Assembly (NCBI GenBank): GCA_036495715.1
Contig: DASXML010000086.1
Span: 62,001-126,000 of the forward strand
Length of the DNA stretch: 64,000 nt
Reading direction: 5' to 3'
From: Scandinavium sp036495715
Lineage (GTDB): Bacteria > Pseudomonadota > Gammaproteobacteria > Enterobacterales > Enterobacteriaceae
In this document: piece after piece, positions 1-7,926 of the stretch
Numbering within the stretch: position 1 is the stretch's first letter
Layout of the letters: each line of letters opens with the position of its first letter
Program-made: the position numbers and the translations under genes
Notes under the pieces: generated by a model
What the model was told of the DNA's origin: nothing
The model's database searches: none
The model's input: only the letters and a program-made list of their open reading frames with translations

Positions 1-972
1 TTCGGTCAACCACGCACGGAAAGCGCCAATGTTGGTCATGCTTTCGCCATTCAGGACACTGCTGCCTTTCGCCATTTTTTGGCTCTGTTCGGCCAGCCAC
101 GGCTTGAGAAGCTCCGCCTGACCCAGACGCTGCCGCTCGTCCGCCGACATAAAGTGGATGCTGGTGCTGTCGATAAATACACTACGCTTGATGCGACGGC
201 CACCTGACGCAGACATGTAACTCCAGTTTTTGAAGGCATCTGACACCAGCGCATACGTTGGGATAGTGGTGATGGTATTGTCCCAGTTCTGCACTTTCAC
301 CGTAGTCAGACCGATGTCGATAACCGTGCCATCAGCGCCGTATTTCGGCATTTCCAGCCAATCGCCCATGTGCAACATCGTGTTAGCAGAAAGCTGGATC
401 CCCGCGACCAGACCCAACAGCGGATCCTTAAATACCAACATCAGAACTGCCGCCATTGCACCCAGGCCGCTGAACAGAATGGTTGGGGATTTACCAATCA
501 GCAGGGCAATCATCAGAATGGCAACAATCGATGCCGCCACCAGTTTTACGCCCTGGAAAATACCGCGCAAGGGGAGTTGACCCGCGAACTGGTACTGCCG
601 CGAGAGTTTGAGGATAACGTCGAGCAGCGAGAAGAAGGAAAGCAGGGCGAACAACAGGATCCACAGCTGTGAGCAGATGTTGATAATAACCCCGGCATGG
701 CTACCCGTTTCGAGATAAAACCCCAGTTGTACGCTGATCAAAATGCCCTGAATGGTCAGTGAGATGCGGCGGAAGAGTTTATTTTGGGTGAATATTTTCA
801 GCCACGGACGAGAGCCACTCTCCGCGTGTTTTTCAATTTTGTGCAGGATGAACTTAAAAACAAAATGCACCACCAGCGCGGTAACAAAGATATACCCGAA
901 TACGATAAACAGCGACGATGGATTGTTAAGATCAATGCCATATTGCTGCAAGAAGGCCAGAAGGTGCCGCAT
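1..972 (-). CDS. MscS-family mechanosensitive channel, YbdG-like (partial)
   Basis: Inner-membrane channel of the small-conductance mechanosensitive family, expected to open under membrane tension during osmotic downshock. The ATG at 972 is visible, but the gene runs off base 1, so only about the first 324 residues are seen. Several hydrophobic helices fill the first ~150 residues. They are followed by the pore-lining segment GLGAMAAVLMLVFKD and the beta-domain stretch WDNTITTIPT, both typical of MscS proteins. The whole closely resembles E. coli YbdG (MscM) as I remember it. It is transcribed away from thrS and is a chromosomal neighbour, not part of the prophage. Confidence 0.85.
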   Translation of the reverse strand, partial: MRHLLAFLQQYGIDLNNPSSLFIVFGYIFVTALVVHFVFKFILHKIEKHAESGSRPWLKIFTQNKLFRRISLTIQGILISVQLGFYLETGSHAGVIINICSQLWILLFALLSFFSLLDVILKLSRQYQFAGQLPLRGIFQGVKLVAASIVAILMIALLIGKSPTILFSGLGAMAAVLMLVFKDPLLGLVAGIQLSANTMLHMGDWLEMPKYGADGTVIDIGLTTVKVQNWDNTITTIPTYALVSDAFKNWSYMSASGGRRIKRSVFIDSTSIHFMSADERQRLGQAELLKPWLAEQSQKMAKGSSVLNGESMTNIGAFRAWLTE

Positions 973-1076
973 AAAAGCTCCGCTCAAAGGCGCGTATGGT
1001 GAGGAAAACAGGCAAGCCTGGCAACACTGATGATGTTTCAAGTCTTTATTTAAATTTCAATGAGAAATGGCAGGCT

Positions 1077-1104
1077 TTTAACCCCGGCGCAAGACGTGTA
1101 GTAT
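1077..1104 (+). promoter_or_regulatory. native thrS promoter, now separated from thrS
   Basis: A weak -35 (TTTAAC, 1077-1082) lies 16 bp from a TAGTAT -10 (1099-1104). A start near 1111 would make the original leader to the thrS ATG about 160 nt, which matches the length I recall for E. coli thrS. The prophage now lies between this promoter and thrS, and the promoter faces int. Confidence 0.6.
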
Positions 1105-1110
1105 GTACGG

Positions 1111-1244
1111 GTACTTAATTGCATCTATCAGGAAGACCGAGAGCAACGTGTTGCGCGAAGTCTGTTTCCGCAGAGTGAAGCGAGAAACCTGATATTCCCT
1201 GCAATTAACTTTTCAAAAATTGTTTTGCATGTGCTCTTTCGTGT
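1111..1244 (+). promoter_or_regulatory. orphaned 5' part of the thrS leader and operator
   Basis: Upstream part of the autoregulatory thrS leader, to which ThrRS binds in E. coli. It contains a short hairpin, GCAACGTGTTGC (1143-1154), whose loop carries CGT, an anticodon-like triplet for threonine. It also contains the block GCAGAGTGAAGC (1170-1181), then the half of the anticodon-arm mimic that lies in the attachment core. After 1244 the sequence is phage DNA, so the second strand of the mimic hairpin is lost here. Confidence 0.6.
1216..1244 (+). repeat. attL core repeat (29 bp)
   Basis: Exact 29-bp match to 49712-49740. It begins AAAATTG and ends TTTCGTGT. To the left is thrS leader sequence; to the right is phage sequence leading to int. 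It is the crossover region of integration. Confidence 0.9.
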
Positions 1245-1376
1245 AGGTCGCTAACGCTGTTTCTTCCTGTTTATCTCCGTTTCAAATTCCCGCACTAACC
1301 CCCCATCAACGTTGACTAAATCCACTTCGGGTGTTTCACTCCGTTCTACCTTATTCCACTTTGTGCCACGGAAATT

Positions 1377-1413
1377 GTGTACACACTGATGTACATAATC
1401 GGCAGGTGTACAC
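1377..1413 (+). promoter_or_regulatory. paired GTGTACAC palindromes at the int start
   Basis: The 8-bp palindrome GTGTACAC occurs at 1377-1384 and 1406-1413, with CTGATGTACA (1386-1395) between. The second copy sits between the AGG ribosome-binding element and the int ATG. CTGATGTACA recurs near the other prophage end at 49649-49658. These are candidates for integrase arm-type sites or an int operator; the sequence alone cannot decide. Confidence 0.45.
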
Positions 1414-2607
1414 ATGCTCACAGATGCGAAACTCAGAAAGCTTAATGGCAAGCCGATCGACAAACGAATCGAGCTGTCCGACGCCAACGGTCTTTCTGTT
1501 CGGATTACGCCTAACGGGGTAATCGTCTTCCAGTACCGCTACAAATTTGACGGCCGACCTCGACGAATGACCATCGGTCAGTACGATGAAGTGTCATTGA
1601 AAGAAGCGCGTGAAATTGTGGCAGAAAACCGCAGGCTTCTCACTCTGGGTAAAGACCCAATAACCGTTCGGGAAATGACAGTTGACGCAAACATAAAGGC
1701 GTCAACGGTAGAAGACTGTATTAAAGCCTGGTTGGTCAGTGCAGGGGCAAGTCGTCTCGTTAAGCGTGATGAATGGGAGCGGGCTTTAAACCGGCATGTG
1801 GTTCCCTTTGTCGGGAGTATGATTGTTGATGAAATGGCAATTTCTCACTGGCAGCCGGTGTTCAAAAGGATGAGGGACAACGGAGCAGAGACCTACGCAG
1901 GTGAAATACTTTCCCGAATGAAGACAATTTTCTCGTACTGCATACGCACCGAGATGATTAAACGCAACCCTGTATCGGAATTGCGCGTGATTGACGTCGG
2001 CAAGCCAGCCAAAAAAGGGAAAAGAAATCTCAATGACAAGGAGATCGGACTTCTCTGGCATGCCATAGAGGCGTCGACCATTACCTGGCAAAACCAGCAG
2101 TTGATGAAGTTGTTGCTGCTGACCAGTTGCCGTGGTGTTGAGATGCGTCTGGCGAAAAAGTCTGATTTCGATTTGGATGAGAGAGTGTGGCGCGTACCTG
2201 ATGAATACTCGAAGACGAGGGAGCCATTTGAAAGAGGGTTGTCTGAGAAGGCGGTGGGGATATTGAGGGAAGTATTCGAACTCTATCCTGATTTTGCCCA
2301 GGTATTCCCTCCGGCTACGAAGCAGGAAGACCGCCCAATGTCAGCCAGTGTTTTACTGAACATTGCGATCCGCCTTCGTGATGAGATGACAATCGAGCAC
2401 TGGGCGAATCACGATCTGCGCAGGACGGCAAAAACGAAAATGGCTGAGCTGGGAGTGGCCCCGCATGTTTCGGAAAAAGTGCTGGGGCATAAGCTAGGTG
2501 GTGTACTGGCGATTTATGACCAGCATAGCTATCTGCGTGAACAGCAGGAGGCGCTAGACCTCCTTGCCGCGCATATTCAGTCATGTGTCGACTCAACCAA
2601 ACCCTGA
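1414..2607 (+). CDS. int: tyrosine integrase (P4-type)
   Basis: Site-specific recombinase that would insert and excise the phage at the thrS leader. It has 397 residues. The N-terminus (first ~90) looks like the DUF4102 arm-binding domain, and the C-terminal catalytic domain shows the tetrad Arg240 (TSCRGVEM), His333-x-x-Arg336 (HDLRR), His359 (LGHK) and Tyr368. It lies immediately inside attL. No clear terminator is seen between the stranded thrS promoter and this gene, so it may be read from that host promoter as well as its own. The 3' end overlaps the converging excisionase-like gene by 31 bp. Confidence 0.95.
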   Translation: MLTDAKLRKLNGKPIDKRIELSDANGLSVRITPNGVIVFQYRYKFDGRPRRMTIGQYDEVSLKEAREIVAENRRLLTLGKDPITVREMTVDANIKASTVEDCIKAWLVSAGASRLVKRDEWERALNRHVVPFVGSMIVDEMAISHWQPVFKRMRDNGAETYAGEILSRMKTIFSYCIRTEMIKRNPVSELRVIDVGKPAKKGKRNLNDKEIGLLWHAIEASTITWQNQQLMKLLLLTSCRGVEMRLAKKSDFDLDERVWRVPDEYSKTREPFERGLSEKAVGILREVFELYPDFAQVFPPATKQEDRPMSASVLLNIAIRLRDEMTIEHWANHDLRRTAKTKMAELGVAPHVSEKVLGHKLGGVLAIYDQHSYLREQQEALDLLAAHIQSCVDSTKP

Positions 2608-2819
2608 GACACCATAAAGCGCATAACATCACAGTAACGATATTGCTCGCCGCCGCGGGCGGGGTTTGTACCGGGAGCCTTGGCAGGGAATGGGGTCCCG
2701 GCTGCCTGCCACTGTTGGCGTTTGCGGTAAAACGTAGTGCGGGAAATGCCGCCGAGCATCTGCTGAACGGTTTCCCGGTTTACGATTACTGGATTAACTG
2801 CGACTTGATGATTGTTCAT
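2577..2819 (-). CDS. excisionase-like / AlpA-type DNA-binding protein
   Basis: Small protein of 80 residues with the look of a winged-helix excisionase or AlpA-like regulator. RETVQQMLGGISRTTFYR near residues 19-36 reads as a helix-turn-helix. ATG 2819 is chosen because a GGAGA ribosome-binding site precedes it. It is the last gene of the leftward early operon and converges on int with a 31-bp overlap, the usual place for xis. The function is inferred from size, motif and position. Confidence 0.65.
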   Translation of the reverse strand: MNNHQVAVNPVIVNRETVQQMLGGISRTTFYRKRQQWQAAGTPFPAKAPGTNPARGGEQYRYCDVMRFMVSQGLVESTHD

Positions 2820-2894
2820 CGATTTTCTCCAGGCAAAAAGAAGCCCAGCACGGAGCCGGGCCAAAGGGATCACGAGGCGATGCTTTCGCACCCA

Positions 2895-2917
2895 ATAGCC
2901 AGCTCATAACTGGCTAT
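2895..2917. other. perfect 8-bp hairpin in an untranslated gap
   Basis: ATAGCCAG and CTGGCTAT flank a 7-nt loop, between the HNH remnant and the excisionase-like gene. There is no T-run on either strand, so it is not a standard terminator. It could be an RNA processing site or a protein-binding site. Nothing else is seen in 2820-2986. Confidence 0.35.
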
Positions 2918-2986
2918 AAGTTGTGTCAGCCTGGAATGACCACGACGACCGTATTCACCATCGTTCCAGATGATTTAAATGCACCT

Positions 2987-3178
2987 TCAGGCAGTTCTTC
3001 GATGTGTCCGCCTCGATCCTCGATGAGCCACAGTTGGTCGCTGGCCATTCCACAAAATTCCATATCCGCTTGGTAGCTTGCTGCCTGTAAAGTTCCAGCA
3101 ACCAGTTTTGGCATCCTTCGTTACCTTCGATAGGAGTCGAGATTCAGTGCTTTCCGGTAGTGAAGCTGCTGGCGTCAT
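2987..3178 (-). pseudogene. truncated HNH-endonuclease N-terminus
   Basis: Reading frame of 63 residues whose ATG overlaps the stop of the methyltransferase gene (ATGA), so it is probably translated. ESRLLSKVTKDAKTGCW and the following SGYG and VAHR resemble the DNA-binding N-terminus of phage HNH endonucleases of the form fxSKV-GCW-GYG-AHR. The frame then turns into arginine- and threonine-rich residues and stops. The His-Asn-His core is missing. An overlapping frame continues to 2926, which fits a frameshift or deletion. It probably makes no active nuclease. Confidence 0.5.
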
Positions 3179-3834
3179 GCGGCCTCCTTTTTCACAACGT
3201 CGATGGCGCAGCCGGGCAGCAATTCAACCGCGGCGGTGGCGCACTGATTGCCCCAATGATGCCAGCCTGGCGCCGCGCTACGGCTAAACAGTTCAATGCG
3301 CGGCACTTCGCCGTAAAGCAGCTCCAGCCGGTGGCGTACTTCCCACGGCTTTTCGCTGTGAGCGCCGAGAGGGCTGTAGACCACCTGCTTAATCCCGGCA
3401 TGCTTACGTTCCAGCCCGGCGCCGCAGGTGGCAATCAACAGGTCTTCAGTATTTGCCCTGGTGTGATTGCCGCCGTTCATGCGCGTCTCGGCGTTCAGCA
3501 GATCAAGGAAATCGTAAAAATCGGCGACTTCACCCTCAGCCAGCGCCTTGTTGATACGCCCCTCTGCCAGCTGATTCAGCTTCACCCAGGTAAAGCCCTT
3601 CATCGTGCGAACGGTAAAGCCCCAGGCCTCGGCCAGTTCGATCGCCTCCTGGTTATGCGTGCCGGTGTACCACATCGCCAGCACAGCGTTTTCGGCTGCA
3701 AGCTCCCATACCGGGAGGCGCTTGATGTCGATTAACTTCATGGTGGAGTAGTGATCGGCTGCGGCGCCGTTACTGATAGTGTTGCCGTAAGACCAGGGCG
3801 GATCGGCGTAGATGAGAGAGTATTTTCCGGTCAT
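3175..3834 (-). CDS. MT-A70 family adenine-N6 DNA methyltransferase
   Basis: Predicted to transfer a methyl group from S-adenosylmethionine to N6 of adenine. The signature DPPW sits at residues 11-14 (YADPPWSYGN), as in MT-A70 proteins, and the length is 219 aa. The start at 3834 is chosen because its ATGA overlaps the stop of the upstream gene. No restriction partner is seen nearby, so self-protection of phage DNA against host restriction is more likely than a restriction-modification pair. It belongs to the leftward recombination operon. Confidence 0.85.
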   Translation of the reverse strand: MTGKYSLIYADPPWSYGNTISNGAAADHYSTMKLIDIKRLPVWELAAENAVLAMWYTGTHNQEAIELAEAWGFTVRTMKGFTWVKLNQLAEGRINKALAEGEVADFYDFLDLLNAETRMNGGNHTRANTEDLLIATCGAGLERKHAGIKQVVYSPLGAHSEKPWEVRHRLELLYGEVPRIELFSRSAAPGWHHWGNQCATAAVELLPGCAIDVVKKEAA

Positions 3835-4298
3835 ACATCCTCCCGCTCCGGGTCGAATCTCGGCCAATTATTTCGTTCACTGTTTGCCCGCAATCGACGT
3901 TCAGCAACTTCCTCTATACTGCGCCCGGTCTTCTCGGCTACCGTGGCGTTGTTGCTGTTGCGACCAAGCAGCTCCAGTTCATCGCGTGTCCATGCTGGGA
4001 TAAGTTGTGTGCCGTATTTCTTCTGCATCTTGTGACGCTTTCCGCGTACTGAGGCCAATGTCCGGCGGGTAGCAGTGGCTATCTCTTCGCAAGAGAATCG
4101 ACCGAACATGAACTCTTCAGCTTTTGTCCAAGGGCGGCCCCGGCGTAAATCAATCAGATCGACGCCAATAGCCGCAGCCTTGCTGTAGATAGAGCCGTTT
4201 GAGCGCTCAAGCTTTTCGGATATGAGGTGAATCGGCATCGTTCCACCCACTTCACGCAGGAAGTCAGCTTCCCACGGTTTCCAGGGTTCGCATCTCAT
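3831..4298 (-). CDS. protein with three Myb/SANT-like repeats
   Basis: Unnamed protein of 155 residues. Three segments of about 45-50 residues each begin with tryptophan followed by acidic residues: WKPWEADFL, WTKAEEFM and WTRDELEL. Each then has a second helical segment with small-hydrophobic turns (NGSIYSKA, TLASVRGKR, SIEEVAERR). This is the layout of tandem Myb or SANT helix-turn-helix repeats, so DNA binding is likely. It is translationally coupled (ATGA) to both the exonuclease gene and the methyltransferase gene. It might guide either enzyme or control the operon; the function is unknown. Confidence 0.6.
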   Translation of the reverse strand: MRCEPWKPWEADFLREVGGTMPIHLISEKLERSNGSIYSKAAAIGVDLIDLRRGRPWTKAEEFMFGRFSCEEIATATRRTLASVRGKRHKMQKKYGTQLIPAWTRDELELLGRNSNNATVAEKTGRSIEEVAERRLRANSERNNWPRFDPEREDV

Positions 4299-4975
4299 TT
4301 CCACTGCTCCCCAAATGAGAATCCGATTTCAGCTAGTGCCTCATCCATCCTTTCGATGAACTCCGGCACCATTTCGTTGAAGTCGGTCATGTACTGAGAG
4401 TCACGTTCAACTACAACGTGGTGAATACCTTCTCGTTTCATGCGCGGGTCGTAATTTGCAAAGAACCAGGCATCTTTTCCGGTTACCCACATGCTGTACT
4501 GCACCTGAGCCATGTACGCAGACTTAATAGCCTCGAAACCGCCAAGCCTGAACTTCATAAAATCGCGAGAGGTAAACGGACATTTCAGCTCAAGGCCGAA
4601 ATCGTTACTGCAAAGGCCGTCAGGGGAGCAGGCTGTACGCATGCTCTCATCACGGAAAAGGATCGGTGACTCAGTTACGTTAACGCCGGTTGTGAACTCG
4701 AAGAGCGCGCGCGCATCTTCTTCATACTGCTTACCCCAAGCCAGCGCCTTAGCGTTAACTTCAGGTGAGACGCCGGTACAGACTTCAGCGAGAAGGGTGT
4801 GAAAATAGGACATTTTCATGTCCGTCCATTTTTTCCCTGAGCGTGGTTTTGAGATGACATTGCTGACCTCTGAGGCAGTGATGACTCCGAGCCTCAATCG
4901 TGACCATGCTTCATCGCCTTGCTCAACGGTGGTGACGTCGATGCCAGTGCGCGCCAGGATGATGTTTGGTGTCAT
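4295..4975 (-). CDS. YqaJ-type recombination exonuclease
   Basis: Lambda-Exo-like nuclease expected to resect double-stranded DNA ends 5' to 3' and hand the single strand to RecT. It has 226 aa. The PD-(D/E)XK core is visible as SPDGL followed by LELKCPF, after the helix WGKQYEEDARALFE typical of YqaJ proteins. Its ATG overlaps the recT stop (ATGA), so the two are made together. With RecT it forms a two-component recombination system. Confidence 0.9.
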   Translation of the reverse strand: MTPNIILARTGIDVTTVEQGDEAWSRLRLGVITASEVSNVISKPRSGKKWTDMKMSYFHTLLAEVCTGVSPEVNAKALAWGKQYEEDARALFEFTTGVNVTESPILFRDESMRTACSPDGLCSNDFGLELKCPFTSRDFMKFRLGGFEAIKSAYMAQVQYSMWVTGKDAWFFANYDPRMKREGIHHVVVERDSQYMTDFNEMVPEFIERMDEALAEIGFSFGEQWK

Positions 4976-5889
4976 GCTGCCGCCTTTTTCTGTAGGAAAT
5001 CCGAAGTCTTGATTGCTTCTTCCTGAGTTAATTCGTCAGGAGTTGCGATTGTCCGGCGGAAAAGCTGAGAGCAGAGAGGTGAGAGATCATCATCCCAGGT
5101 CTTGCCGAGAGATTTCAAAAGCACACCAATCTCATCAAGTGTCTGCTTGGTAGCGGGGGTGACGTCGCGCACAGGTTGGCGCTCAGCGGTGAAGTTGATA
5201 CCTTCTTCGCCCTCGGTGTTAACGTGGTCGATTGCGGCGTCCAGGCGCTCACGGCGAGGCCAGTATTTCGCCGCTTGCTTCACGACCGTCTTTAGGATCA
5301 TCTGCTCTTCATCAGTAACCCATGGACACTTTTTGCTATTGTCCGATTTGTACTTCTTCCAGGCTTCTGACCGGTCACGGATCGCAAAGATGGCATCAAT
5401 GCGCATCGTGTGTGTCAGATAATCGCAGTCGTCCGTCTTGACAGTTACATATGCCCCGACGATTTCCCCACGCTGCTCTTCTGTGTCGAAGTCGTTGTAA
5501 ATGTGGATCGGAGGCTTATCGAGACCCTCGCGGCGGAACTGGTCGTTCTTACGAACAATTGCTGACTGGCACCACTTAATCGCTCCTGACTGCTGCGCGA
5601 TATGCATCAGGCCCATGTAGCTAATATCCAGGCAGATAGCACCTTTTCGCGGAACCAGATAAGCCAACTTCTGCGCCGGGTTCAGCGAAATGCCGATGGC
5701 CGCTACGTTGATGATGGCGTTCTGCGTGCTCGTCTGGTTCTGGAAAGCAATTTTGGCGAGGTATTCGTTATTCTGGAAAAGTTGGATGGCGAACTGACTT
5801 TCTTTTGCCCAAACCATCCGATCGTCAGTGGACGCCTTAGTAAAGAGCGGCTCCTGCTGTTTGACGAAATCAACAAGGGTTAAACTCAT
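4972..5889 (-). CDS. recT: RecT-family single-strand annealing protein
   Basis: Annealing protein that coats single-stranded DNA made by the exonuclease and pairs it with a complementary strand. It has 305 aa. The RecT core includes ISLNPAQKLAYLVPRKG, CLDISYMGLMHIAQQSG and YWPRRE near residue 210. The stop overlaps the next gene. A GGAGGA-type ribosome-binding site precedes ATG 5889. Confidence 0.93.
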   Translation of the reverse strand: MSLTLVDFVKQQEPLFTKASTDDRMVWAKESQFAIQLFQNNEYLAKIAFQNQTSTQNAIINVAAIGISLNPAQKLAYLVPRKGAICLDISYMGLMHIAQQSGAIKWCQSAIVRKNDQFRREGLDKPPIHIYNDFDTEEQRGEIVGAYVTVKTDDCDYLTHTMRIDAIFAIRDRSEAWKKYKSDNSKKCPWVTDEEQMILKTVVKQAAKYWPRRERLDAAIDHVNTEGEEGINFTAERQPVRDVTPATKQTLDEIGVLLKSLGKTWDDDLSPLCSQLFRRTIATPDELTQEEAIKTSDFLQKKAAA

Positions 5890-5898
5890 GACTCCTCC

Positions 5899-6177
5899 TT
5901 AAAATGGGCATGGCGCCCGACTCTGCCATTCTTCATCGGCGCGGGCGTAGCAAATACGGGAGATGTAATCGTTGTAGATTTCCTGAGCCTCAGATCCAAT
6001 CAGCGCCAGACATGCCTCTTTCGAGATGAATAAGGAGCGCATGGTCAGCGGGTTAGCAGGAAACATGGCGATAAGCTCATTGGCCCGGTCGTCAATCCAC
6101 TTTTCTTTCTCTTCGCTGAGTTGTTGCTCGGCCCAGCGACGATCGTCAATGTGGTCGTAAGCGCGGAATGCGTTCAT
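5899..6177 (-). CDS. hypothetical early phage protein
   Basis: Unrecognised 92-residue protein. ATG 6177 is preferred over upstream codons because GAGG stands just before it. It is charged and probably helical (RRWAEQQLSEEKEKWIDD) and ends with a Cys-containing tail (RAPCPF). It sits 9 bp upstream of recT in the same operon, so it may assist recombination. That is inferred from position alone. Confidence 0.6.
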   Translation of the reverse strand: MNAFRAYDHIDDRRWAEQQLSEEKEKWIDDRANELIAMFPANPLTMRSLFISKEACLALIGSEAQEIYNDYISRICYARADEEWQSRAPCPF

Positions 6178-6184
6178 GGGAGCC

Positions 6185-7189
6185 TCAGTAAGAGATTTTT
6201 GTGCGTGGGATAACCCCATCCTTCAGGGCGGTGAGAACTTCGATAGCTTGGTCGCGCGTGATGCTGGTGCTGGCTGTTAGGGCGTTGACGATCTCTGTGC
6301 CTACCGCCTTGCGGTGCTTCACATCAGCTTCGCGCTTTGCCGTTTCGTCAGCTATGCGCTTATCTTCTGCCAGGCGAGCTTGTTCTTTCTGCTCAGCCTC
6401 ACGCTTAACGCGATCGGCTTCTTCCTGCGCTTTACGCTGCTCAGCGGCAATGGCTTCCTGCTTGTCACGTTCAGCTTTCTCAGCAGCTTCTTTCTTTTCG
6501 CGTTCAGCACGTTGTTCCGATTCGATGCGTTCACGTTCAGCGCGCTGGAATGCTGCGGTGGCTTCTGCTTCACGACGGGCAGCAGCCTCAATATCAACTT
6601 TTGCTTTCGCCTCGGCATCTCGCTGCGCTTGTTCAGCGGCTTCACGCTTCAGTTGTTCGTCACGTTCACGCTGAGCCTGTTCTGCCAGTCGGCGCTGTTC
6701 TTCGCGTTCACGGTCGATAGCGTCATTCATCAGCAGAGCCATTTCGTGGTCTGCTTCAAACTTGGCAGCCAGCTCCTGATCGAACTTGATGTTCATATCC
6801 AGCGCTTCGGCGTGCATAGCGTTCATGGCTTCTTCCGCCTTGATGCGTTCCTGCTCGACTTCCCATTCGGTCAGTGGGCGTCGGGTGGCGTCACGCAGCT
6901 CGTCACATGCATCAACGAATCGCTTAATTTCGACTTCTGCTGGCTTTACAGCTTCTTTGAGGCGTTTGAGATACTCGCGGCCCGGCTTTTCGATTGCAGT
7001 TTTGCTGCGGGATACTGACGCCGCCAGAGAGGCGACACGGTCACGGCCTTTCTTGGTGCTCAGGTCCGGCACCTCATTTACGGCCTGGCGAATTTGTTCA
7101 AGGTAAGCATCCAGCCCGTTTGGTGCATAAAGCGCTGGGGCTTGCTCTGGTTTAATATCGATGACGGTTAAGTCCGTTACTTCGCTCAT
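6185..7189 (-). CDS. coiled-coil phage protein of the recombination operon
   Basis: Protein of 334 residues. A globular N-terminal part (~1-125) is followed by a long Ala/Glu/Arg/Lys-rich coiled coil (~130-290) and a short C-terminal domain. No membrane segment or enzyme motif is visible. Similar proteins stand before recT in other enterobacterial phages as I recall, without a firm function. A GGAG ribosome-binding site precedes ATG 7189. The repetitive charged helix can give false matches to TolA-like proteins. Confidence 0.7.
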   Translation of the reverse strand: MSEVTDLTVIDIKPEQAPALYAPNGLDAYLEQIRQAVNEVPDLSTKKGRDRVASLAASVSRSKTAIEKPGREYLKRLKEAVKPAEVEIKRFVDACDELRDATRRPLTEWEVEQERIKAEEAMNAMHAEALDMNIKFDQELAAKFEADHEMALLMNDAIDREREEQRRLAEQAQRERDEQLKREAAEQAQRDAEAKAKVDIEAAARREAEATAAFQRAERERIESEQRAEREKKEAAEKAERDKQEAIAAEQRKAQEEADRVKREAEQKEQARLAEDKRIADETAKREADVKHRKAVGTEIVNALTASTSITRDQAIEVLTALKDGVIPRTKISY

Positions 7190-7262
7190 GGTTTCTCCTG
7201 AATTTTTAGTGCACGAAGCCTGGCAACTTGTTGTCTGCCTGGTCGTTGAATGGGGAAGGGGG

Positions 7263-7709
7263 TTAGTTGGTTAGCTTTGAATTCCAGGACTCAATTGCTT
7301 TGATGGGAGAATCGAAAGTCACTGGCGCAATCCATCCACAGCACTTAATTTGAAATTGGTTCAGGATGTATGGCTCAGGACCAATTCTGCATCCTCTATC
7401 CCATTCAAACGCCTTGATGCCAGGAACCCGTTTGCAGAACGGGCATTTTTTAGCGTCTGGAAGATTCTCAAATGAAATATCAGGTAGCGAGCTGTCATCT
7501 TCAGACCACTGGAGTTCAACAGGAACAATGACCGAGTACCCATCCCAACGGTCAAACTCAGGTGATAACACATCTTCAAAACCGGCACCGCGAAGACGGA
7601 ATTTAGCGCGAGCAATAACCACAAGGCCTTTAACTTTTCGACTGCTCATCCGCCACAGATAAACGCCTGCAACCTCAGGCTGGCGATCCGAATATTTAAT
7701 CCATTCCAT
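7263..7709 (-). CDS. DUF551-like protein with Lar-type zinc ribbon
   Basis: Protein of 148 residues. The N-terminal ~75 residues (EWIKYSDRQPEVAGVYLW) look like the DUF551 domain of phage accessory proteins. The C-terminal part has KKCPFCKRVPG, a later CCGW and a final AIESWN, the pattern of Lar-type zinc ribbons. Lar of the Rac prophage relieves host restriction, so an anti-restriction role is possible. The start at 7709 is chosen for ribosome-binding spacing; 7715 is also possible. Confidence 0.55.
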   Translation of the reverse strand: MEWIKYSDRQPEVAGVYLWRMSSRKVKGLVVIARAKFRLRGAGFEDVLSPEFDRWDGYSVIVPVELQWSEDDSSLPDISFENLPDAKKCPFCKRVPGIKAFEWDRGCRIGPEPYILNQFQIKCCGWIAPVTFDSPIKAIESWNSKLTN

Positions 7710-7719
7710 AACCATTCCC

Positions 7720-7926
7720 TCAGTGCTTCAGGCCGTCGCCGCGACCATCAAGATATACTTCCACGAGCAGCTCTTTGGTGTAAGTACGCTCACAGCCGCG
7801 GTGAAGATACAGGCAGCCACGAACGTTAGCCGATGCTGTCCAGGTGCTGTCTGCGTGCTTAACGAGCATGCCGGGCTGAATAGCGGCGCGGCAGACTGTT
7901 TGGGTGCCGTAATGCATGACAGTCAT
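7720..7926 (-). CDS. small hypothetical phage protein
   Basis: Unrecognised protein of 68 residues. Its ATG overlaps the stop of the upstream gene (ATGA), which supports translation. It contains three cysteines (one near the start, then RGCLYLHRGCERTY), so metal binding or a small beta fold is possible. It is part of the accessory section at the start of the leftward operon. Confidence 0.55.
   Translation of the reverse strand: MTVMHYGTQTVCRAAIQPGMLVKHADSTWTASANVRGCLYLHRGCERTYTKELLVEVYLDGRGDGLKH

Noticed and set aside
2926..3114. Separate 62-codon gene on the minus strand
   Set aside because: It overlaps the HNH-like frame for most of its length and has no family resemblance; better explained as the continuation of a broken HNH gene.
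6201..7018. Rightward Ser/Ala- or Phe/Leu-rich frames opposite the coiled-coil gene
   Set aside because: They are the complements of Ala/Glu/Arg repeats and have no ribosome-binding sites.
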